Origin: Kitasatospora xanthocidica
GTDB taxonomy: Bacteria > Actinomycetota > Actinomycetes > Streptomycetales > Streptomycetaceae
Assembly (NCBI RefSeq): GCF_014656195.1
Contig: NZ_BNBY01000003.1
Coordinates: forward strand, 124,001-188,000
Length of the DNA: 64,000 nucleotides
Direction of reading: 5' to 3'
Positions 58,995 to 64,000 of the stretch are shown in pieces; within the stretch, counting starts at the first letter, position 1, and every line of letters starts with the position of its first letter. The notes below the pieces were generated by a model, which was not told the DNA's origin, ran no database searches, and worked only from the letters and a program-made list of their open reading frames with translations. The translations under genes were made by a program, and so were the position numbers.

Positions 58995-59912
58995 CTATCC
59001 GACCCCACCGCCGGACAGTATTCGATCCGCTATTCTCAGCCTCTCGCCGAGATCGCGCGAGAATTCCGCCAGCTGCGCCGAGTTGGACGTGATGTATTCG
59101 GAGTCGTATGCGGACTGGACCGCGACCGCGACCCCCACGAGATTGGTCGCCTTCTTGCATTCCACATCAGCGGAAGCGGTCTCCTTCTCCTCCTTGCCGT
59201 GTTCGGCGCGTCCTCCCGTCGAGCCCGCCACCCATTTCGGGTCGAGGTAGGCGGCCATCGGGTCGGCATAGGCGAAGCCTTTGTCCCGCATGCATCGAGA
59301 CCACTGCGCATAAGCTGCCACCAGCCGCGGGTCCGTCGTCGGCACCCGAGGGCCGCCCCCGGGAAGGGAGTGCTCGTCGGGACGAGGAAGATCGCCGCCG
59401 ATCGCGGCCGCGCCCGCCTTCGCACAGCCCCCCACGGGCACCGGGTCCCCGGTCGGCGCCGAGGCCTGTTCGCCGTCGCGACCGACTCCGGTGAGAACGC
59501 CGACGTACTCGGAGGACTGCGGCGCGGGCGGGGTCAGCCGAGTGACCCGGTCGTACCCCCTGCTCGCGGGGACATCGGTTCCGAAGAATCCGTAGACCGG
59601 TGTCGCCCGGTGGTATCCGGTGGCGGTCGTGTCCATTCCGTTCAGGTCGCCACCGCTGTATGCGACGCCGTATCTCCGCATGCATTCTCCGATCACCAGA
59701 TCCCGGGCCTGGATGAGCTTCTTCTCGTCGTCCAGCTTCGGTACGTAGGTGTCGATCGGGCGGGCGACCTGATCCAGCGAGGTGACGGACGGAATCCGGC
59801 CCAGCGGTGGCGGCGCGGCCTGCTGTTGAGCCGCGGGTCCGCCGCCGCAGGCGCCGGCGGTGAACGCCAGGGCGGCGGCGGCCAGGTGTCGCAGTCGACG
59901 CGTCGTCGCCAC
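58995..59912 (-). CDS. Lipoprotein of unknown function
   Basis: A 305-residue exported protein. Signal peptide with lipobox FTAGAC (Cys22), then a Gln/Pro linker. Paired Cys-Met-Arg motifs (IGECMRRYGVAY and WSRCMRDKGFAY) match the repeated C-M-x-x-x-G unit found in actinobacterial lipoproteins of unknown role. GTG start with AAAGGAG seven bases upstream. Some patches are less GC-rich than neighbouring housekeeping genes. It lies on the same strand as the small secreted protein just upstream. Confidence 0.7.
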   Translation of the reverse strand: MATTRRLRHLAAAALAFTAGACGGGPAAQQQAAPPPLGRIPSVTSLDQVARPIDTYVPKLDDEKKLIQARDLVIGECMRRYGVAYSGGDLNGMDTTATGYHRATPVYGFFGTDVPASRGYDRVTRLTPPAPQSSEYVGVLTGVGRDGEQASAPTGDPVPVGGCAKAGAAAIGGDLPRPDEHSLPGGGPRVPTTDPRLVAAYAQWSRCMRDKGFAYADPMAAYLDPKWVAGSTGGRAEHGKEEKETASADVECKKATNLVGVAVAVQSAYDSEYITSNSAQLAEFSRDLGERLRIADRILSGGGVG

Positions 59913-59981
59913 GGCGGCACTCCTTTCGAACCGCGGTGACCGTCACGCGGACGTGCCGGTCACCGCGGGCGGGACGGATCG

Positions 59982-60326
59982 TCAGTTCTGGTTCATGCGC
60001 AGGTCGAGGACGGTGAACCACTGGCCGAAGCTGATCTGCTCGCCGTAGCTGAACGGCCGGTTCGCCGCGCCGGAGCCGTACGTCTGGTAGCTGAAGGCAC
60101 CCCAGTTCCCGCCGGTGTCGACGCTGTTCACTCCGGCGATGTTGACGTGGATGCCAGGGCCCTGGCCGTTGAAGCAGTAGCCGACACTGTTCGTGTAGAT
60201 CTTGAAGCTGTTGCCCAGGCAGCCGTTCTGGGAGATGTTGGCGCTGGCCGGTGTCGCGGCGACGACACCGCCGGCCATGACGCCCGCGGCAACGACCCCT
60301 GCGGCAAGCCTTCGACGGATGCTCAT
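59982..60326 (-). CDS. Small secreted protein, possibly beta/gamma-crystallin-like
   Basis: A 114-residue protein with a clear Sec signal peptide (cleavage after ASA, about residue 29). The mature part of about 85 residues, NGCLGNSFKIYTNSVGYCFN and VNSVDTGGNWGAFSYQTY, has two cysteines. Its aromatic/Gly spacing is like single-domain beta/gamma-crystallin proteins secreted by Streptomyces (killer-toxin-like and protease-inhibitor relatives). Family assignment is tentative. ATG with GGAGAGAAGAG upstream. Confidence 0.55.
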   Translation of the reverse strand: MSIRRRLAAGVVAAGVMAGGVVAATPASANISQNGCLGNSFKIYTNSVGYCFNGQGPGIHVNIAGVNSVDTGGNWGAFSYQTYGSGAANRPFSYGEQISFGQWFTVLDLRMNQN

Positions 60327-60609
60327 GTCTCTTCTCTCCGTTCGACGAATCCGGTGTCAGCGGTCCGGGTGTCCGCTGATCACCACGGGGCTGGTCGGTC
60401 GGCCGTCGCATGCGCGAAACAGGGCTTCGGGGGAAGGCCGGCCGAGCCTTCCAGGCGCGGCTCATCCTTCACCGGTCATCATTGTCATGGACAGGCAGAA
60501 TCACCCGGCAATACGACCGGCAGCAGCCCGAGCTCCGCACCCTCCGACGAGCCGACGGGCCGACGGGCCGCGCCGATTCGCACCGATTCGCACCGCTCAG
60601 CGAAGGCCG

Positions 60610-61734
60610 TCAGGCCTCGTCGGCCCAGATCGCCGTGCGGCCGTCGGGCTGGATGTGGACGGTCATCGACATCTCGCGGTAGAGGGAGACCGCGTCCAGC
60701 GTGCCGACCTCGGCGCGGGCCTGGAAGGCGGTGGCGGGGAGCAGGGGCTGGACACAACTCGCCGGCGGGCTCAGCAGTGACTGGCCGGGGGCCACGACGA
60801 TCCGCACGCCGGTGCCCCAGGAGCCGGGACACAGGTGACTGGCGCGGGTGCGGACCCAGCCGACCTTGGCCTGCACCGTCACCGCCTCGGGGCCGGTGTT
60901 GGTCAGGTGGACCGCGAAGCTCAGACCGGACTCGTCCACCCGGGTGCACGCCGTCCAGGCGACACCCTCGACGTAGCGGATCCGTCCGCAGCGGTGATTG
61001 CCGCCGATCTCGGTGCGGTCCCCGGCGGCCGGGGAGAACAACGGCAGGTCCGCACGCTCCGGGGTGGTGGCCGGCGGCTCGCCCGCGACGCTCGCGCCCG
61101 GCGGTGGCGGCGGCGGTACGGGGGCGGCCCGGTCCGTGCCCGCGCCGCTGCGCCCTGCCAGCAGGAGCAGCGGCAGGACGGCGGCCGCGACCATGACGGC
61201 GCCCGCCACGGGCAGCCATCGGCGTACGGCCGTACGGGGGAAGCGCGCGGCCCCGGTGCGCGCCGTGTCCACGTCCTCGAACGCGCCTCTTGTGTGCGCT
61301 TCGTCGCGGAGCCGGCCATCACCGTCCGTCCCGTCGCCGGCGGTGCCGAGGTGGGCGACCACCTTCCGCCGCCACCCGGCGCCGCCGAGCTCCCGCAGCC
61401 GTGACCGGAGCAGGTCCACCGCCTCGCCGTGCCCGATGAGGAGTTCGACCGCCGCGGTGGCGTCCGGGCGAAGCGCCTGGGCGAGTGCGGCGGTGTCCGC
61501 CAGCGAGGGCACCCGGTTGGCCTTTCCGGCGAGGAGCTGCCGGTGTCCCTTCAGCCAGTAGGAGAGCAGCGGTTCGTCGATCCGGTGTCCCGCCAGTCTC
61601 AGCCGCCGGACCAGAACCTTGCGGGAGGGCCGTTGTGCACCGTCGGTGACTTCGGCCAGGCACCGGGCCCAGTCGTCCAGTGCCCGGGCGAACGCGCCCG
61701 CCGTCTCCTCGAATGCCGTCCCGCGCTGTTCCAC
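60610..61734 (-). CDS. Membrane-tethered HTH protein with extracytoplasmic domain
   Basis: A 374-residue protein. The N-terminal helical region contains a helix-turn-helix-like segment at about 36-90 (SRKVLVRRLRLAGHRIDEPL, LSYWLKGHRQ, VPSLADTAALAQAL). A linker follows, a single membrane helix at about 174-193, a Pro-rich stretch, and a C-terminal domain with four cysteines (HRCG, TACT, HLCP, ASCV) outside the membrane. GTG start with GGGAGG six bases upstream. It is divergent from a second L,D-transpeptidase gene, the same arrangement as at 35.6-38.3 kb. The DNA-binding call is less certain than for the first. Confidence 0.65.
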   Translation of the reverse strand: MEQRGTAFEETAGAFARALDDWARCLAEVTDGAQRPSRKVLVRRLRLAGHRIDEPLLSYWLKGHRQLLAGKANRVPSLADTAALAQALRPDATAAVELLIGHGEAVDLLRSRLRELGGAGWRRKVVAHLGTAGDGTDGDGRLRDEAHTRGAFEDVDTARTGAARFPRTAVRRWLPVAGAVMVAAAVLPLLLLAGRSGAGTDRAAPVPPPPPPGASVAGEPPATTPERADLPLFSPAAGDRTEIGGNHRCGRIRYVEGVAWTACTRVDESGLSFAVHLTNTGPEAVTVQAKVGWVRTRASHLCPGSWGTGVRIVVAPGQSLLSPPASCVQPLLPATAFQARAEVGTLDAVSLYREMSMTVHIQPDGRTAIWADEA

Positions 61735-61760
61735 AGGCGTCCTCCCGCGTGGTCGGATCT

Positions 61761-61812
61761 GCACCGCAGGGCGCTCAGGCGCAGGTCAGCGCGGTGCAAG
61801 ACAGAGTGCAAG
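61761..61812. promoter_or_regulatory. Repeats in the divergent region before the second L,D-transpeptidase
   Basis: GTGCAAG occurs at 61794-61800 and 61806-61812 (period 12). Overlapping its left end, GCACCGC (61761-61767) and GCGGTGC (61791-61797) form an inverted repeat. They lie in the 218-base region between the tethered regulator and transpeptidase genes and could be operator sequences. Different from the CGTCCCAGC repeats of the first pair. Confidence 0.35.
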
Positions 61813-61952
61813 TTCCACTGTTCCGCACCTGATGGACGGCCAACCCCGGCGGCCGGGAGGCTCGGTGACGTCGCCGGAACCCGGCCCGAGACTCACGGCC
61901 CACGGCCCACGGCGGCCCTCCACCCCGGAAACAGACAGGACAGGAGCAGGAC

Positions 61953-62555
61953 ATGCGCACGACCCGCTCGCACTCCCCCCGCACCACCCACCGGCGGTCC
62001 CCCCTCACCACGCTGCTGCTCGCCGCCGGCCTGACGGCCGCCCTCACGGCCGGCACCACGTCCACGTCGCACGCGGCGCAGGCGGCGGACGACGGCGTCC
62101 GGCTGACCTTCGTGAAGAACCACGAGCACCCCGACCGCTCCACCCTCTCCCTGCGCGTCGACGGCCGGACCGTCGCCTCCTACCGGGCCGGGTCCGGCCT
62201 GGGCGCGAGCGCCGAGGGCCGGGACAGCTGCCGGACCAACAAGGGCTGGCTGCCTGACGGCACCTACCGGATCGAGGGGCACGAGACCCACCGGGACCGC
62301 GTCATCAAGGGCTTCGCCATCGCCCTCTCCGACAAGAAGTGCTCCGACGGCACCCTGCGGTCCGACCTGTTCATCCACAGCGAGATGAAGGCGGACGGCA
62401 GCCAGGGCACCGCCAAGGAGCCCGAGTCCACCCGCTGGGACGGCGACCAGGACTACCGCTCGTACGGCTGCGTCAAGCTGCACCCCGACCACATCAAGGC
62501 GCTGTTCGCCAAGATCGGCGACCGCTGGCCCACCACCCTGGAGGTCAGCGGCTGA
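61953..62555 (+). CDS. Secreted L,D-transpeptidase (YkuD-type), compact
   Basis: A 200-residue protein with a Sec signal peptide ending near residue 42 and no lipobox. The catalytic fold keeps H142 in FIHSEMK and C173 in SYGCVKLHP, where the usual S-H-G-C reads S-Y-G-C and the following Arg is Lys. Such compact, divergent YkuD proteins may be cross-linkers, hydrolases or inactive binders. ATG with AGGAGCAGGAC upstream. It is divergent from a membrane-tethered HTH gene. Confidence 0.78.
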   Translation: MRTTRSHSPRTTHRRSPLTTLLLAAGLTAALTAGTTSTSHAAQAADDGVRLTFVKNHEHPDRSTLSLRVDGRTVASYRAGSGLGASAEGRDSCRTNKGWLPDGTYRIEGHETHRDRVIKGFAIALSDKKCSDGTLRSDLFIHSEMKADGSQGTAKEPESTRWDGDQDYRSYGCVKLHPDHIKALFAKIGDRWPTTLEVSG

Positions 62556-62708
62556 CCCACCGGATGCCCCCTCGGCAGGCGCGCGGCACACGGCGCGCGC
62601 CTGCCCCGCACGCTCGCAACGGGTGGGCGCGAGGCCCACCGGCACCGGCGCCGCCCGTCCGCCACCCGCTCGGCGCGATTGTCAGAGCGCCTGGTTAGGG
62701 TGCCCGCC

Positions 62709-64000
62709 ATGGACAAGCACCTGCCGGTCGACGAACTCTCCGGTGCCTGGAACGACACCCGGTCGGCCCGCGATGCGCTCGTCGAGCAGGGGAAGGAAAT
62801 CGTCGCGGCGGTGCTGGAGCTGCTCTGCGACGAGCGGTCACCGGTCGACTGGGCCGTCTCGGCGGACGTCCTGTGCCGGATCGGGGAGCCCGCTCTCCTG
62901 CCCTTGGCGCAGGCCTCCGCGGCGGCGGACTCGCCCGAGGTCGCCCGGAGGACCGGGTGGGCGCTGGGGAGATTGGAGGTGGCCGACCACGCGGTCTACG
63001 TACCACTGCTGGACCACCCGCACCCCCGGGTCCGAAGCGACGCGCTCTTCGCCTTCCAGACCCAGGGAAAGGCCGCGGCGAGGTTCGTCGACCGGATCGT
63101 TCCGACGCTGGGAGACCCGGACCACGAGGTCCGGCAGCGAGCCGTCTGGGCCTTCAAAGCGATCGGCCCCGCAGCCGGCCCCAGCCTGCAGCAGGTGCGT
63201 TCCCGTCCCGCCCCGGCGCCCAGGGTGCGGGCCGGCGCGCTGGAGGCCCTCGCCGCCATCGGCGGGCCAGCCTTCCTCGATCACCGGGACCGCGACATCT
63301 GGGACCGGCTGACCAGGATCACGCTGCTGACCGAGGTCCCGCAGGCCATGCACCTGTGCGGAAGCTGGTACGCGGTGCCGACCGCCGACCAAGACGCGGT
63401 CCTCGACGCCTTCGACCTCACCGGAGCCCACCCCGTCACCTTCCGAACCGGCGCGGCGGCCTGGAACCAGGACCGCCACAGCTGGGACCGGAACCAGCCC
63501 CACCGTGCCTGCTCACGCGTCTTCGTCAGCCCCGCCCTGAACGGATGGACCCTGGTCTTCGGCGACACCTCCGAGGACACCCACAGCGTCCGTGACGCGG
63601 ACGGCCACGACCGGGCGCGCGAAGACGTCGTGCGGAAGCGGTGCACAGACCTCAGCCACCGGTTCGGCTCAGCCCAGTGGTACGGGATGAGCTGTGGCGA
63701 CGGGTGGACCGCCTGGTGCATCGCCGAGGAAGGACGAGTGGTGCGCCACTACGACGCCTACACCGCCGAGGAGAACGGGGACGACGGCACCGCCGGACAC
63801 CCGGCCGAGTCCGGCTACCTCCTGCCCCACCAGAACGGATTCCCCGACGACGCCTTCGAAGGCGTGAACGCCTCCGACTCCGAAGCGTTCCACGCCCGGT
63901 ACCTCCAGGTGAAGGAGGAGCTCCGCATTCCCGACACCTGCTACGCCACCGACATCGCCGCCCGGCTCTCCATCGACCCCGCCAACCCGGGGCCGGCACC
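62709..64000 (+). CDS. HEAT-repeat protein with unknown C-terminal domain (runs off window)
   Basis: Open from ATG at 62709 to the window end, 430 full codons, 3' end not seen. Residues about 25-195 are HEAT-like helical repeats (VDWAVSADVLCRIGEPALLP, HPRVRSDALFAF, DHEVRQRAVWAFKAIG, VRAGALEALAAIG). From about 215 follows a domain with many Trp, Cys and His (LCGSWYAVPTADQDAVLDAF, NGWTLVFGDTSED, QWYGMSCGDGWTAWCIAEE), resembling actinobacterial proteins of unknown function. No signal peptide. Role could be protein binding; no enzymatic motif recognised. Confidence 0.75.
   Translation, partial: MDKHLPVDELSGAWNDTRSARDALVEQGKEIVAAVLELLCDERSPVDWAVSADVLCRIGEPALLPLAQASAAADSPEVARRTGWALGRLEVADHAVYVPLLDHPHPRVRSDALFAFQTQGKAAARFVDRIVPTLGDPDHEVRQRAVWAFKAIGPAAGPSLQQVRSRPAPAPRVRAGALEALAAIGGPAFLDHRDRDIWDRLTRITLLTEVPQAMHLCGSWYAVPTADQDAVLDAFDLTGAHPVTFRTGAAAWNQDRHSWDRNQPHRACSRVFVSPALNGWTLVFGDTSEDTHSVRDADGHDRAREDVVRKRCTDLSHRFGSAQWYGMSCGDGWTAWCIAEEGRVVRHYDAYTAEENGDDGTAGHPAESGYLLPHQNGFPDDAFEGVNASDSEAFHARYLQVKEELRIPDTCYATDIAARLSIDPANPGPA

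Noticed and set aside
60540-60600. Short direct repeats (CCGACGGG and CCGATTCGCA) upstream of the second tethered regulator's stop
   Set aside because: Two copies each in GC-rich intergenic sequence; no inverted structure or promoter context.
1-64000. CRISPR arrays, rRNA operons and prophage structures
   Set aside because: Scanned for regular 25-40 base repeats with spacers, rRNA-like conserved cores and phage structural genes; none seen.

Overview
The window is very GC-rich, with near-universal G/C at third codon positions, frequent GTG/TTG starts and tight ATGA/GTGA/TTGA gene overlaps. Together with the gene families present (SARP regulator, SpoIIE/PP2C phosphatase with an ATPase tail, WYL regulator, BTAD domain, ISAs1 scar) this points to a Streptomyces-like actinomycete chromosome. 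No rRNA, tRNA, CRISPR array or intact mobile element was seen.

Left edge (1-1.7 kb): the 3' end of an MFS transporter, a structured intergenic region, and a PAP2-type membrane phosphatase. The main system is at 1.75-29.55 kb: a 21-gene, single-strand (minus), almost continuously overlapping operon for an extracellular polysaccharide. In transcription order it encodes an initiating phosphoglycosyltransferase, an AlgD-like GDP-mannose 6-dehydrogenase, a GT4, two Wzz-like proteins whose kinase-like tails have lost the Walker A lysine, an asparagine-synthase amidotransferase, a two-domain oxidoreductase, a heparinase II/III-fold lyase, a beta-helix lipoprotein, a Wzy-like polymerase, a second GT4, a sugar C-methyltransferase, glucose-1-phosphate cytidylyltransferase, a PIG-L deacetylase, an SDR epimerase, a DUF4910 hydrolase, a Wzx-like flippase, a GT2, a pyruvyl transferase, an RmlC-type epimerase and a class III aminotransferase. 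The inferred product is a uronic-acid-containing, possibly amidated and pyruvylated Wzx/Wzy polymer carrying a CDP-derived branched sugar. Its leader carries three near-identical hairpins beside Shine-Dalgarno-like sequences, and a multidomain sensor phosphatase lies just upstream.

Middle (33-48 kb): a mosaic of single genes. These are a PPOX-family flavoprotein, WYL regulator, secreted barrel protein, membrane-tethered XRE regulator divergent from an L,D-transpeptidase, DUF885 peptidase-like protein, alpha/beta hydrolase divergent from a SARP regulator (with a textbook SARP-type heptamer repeat between them), an unknown protein, MFS transporter, sulfite-oxidase-fold enzyme and saccharopine-dehydrogenase-like reductase.

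Right part: at 48-55 kb a glutamylation pathway operon (permease, GlnA-like ligase, class I amidotransferase-fold hydrolase, aldehyde dehydrogenase, SDR) is divergent from a GntR/FadR regulator. It looks like catabolism of a small amine through gamma-glutamyl intermediates. From 55 to 60.3 kb the content is more accessory: an orphan condensation-domain protein, an ISAs1 transposase scar, a Tet(X)-like monooxygenase divergent from a TetR regulator, and two secreted proteins of unknown role. At 60.6-62.6 kb there is a second membrane-tethered HTH regulator divergent from a second L,D-transpeptidase, repeating the arrangement at 35.6-38.3 kb. A HEAT-repeat protein runs off the right edge.
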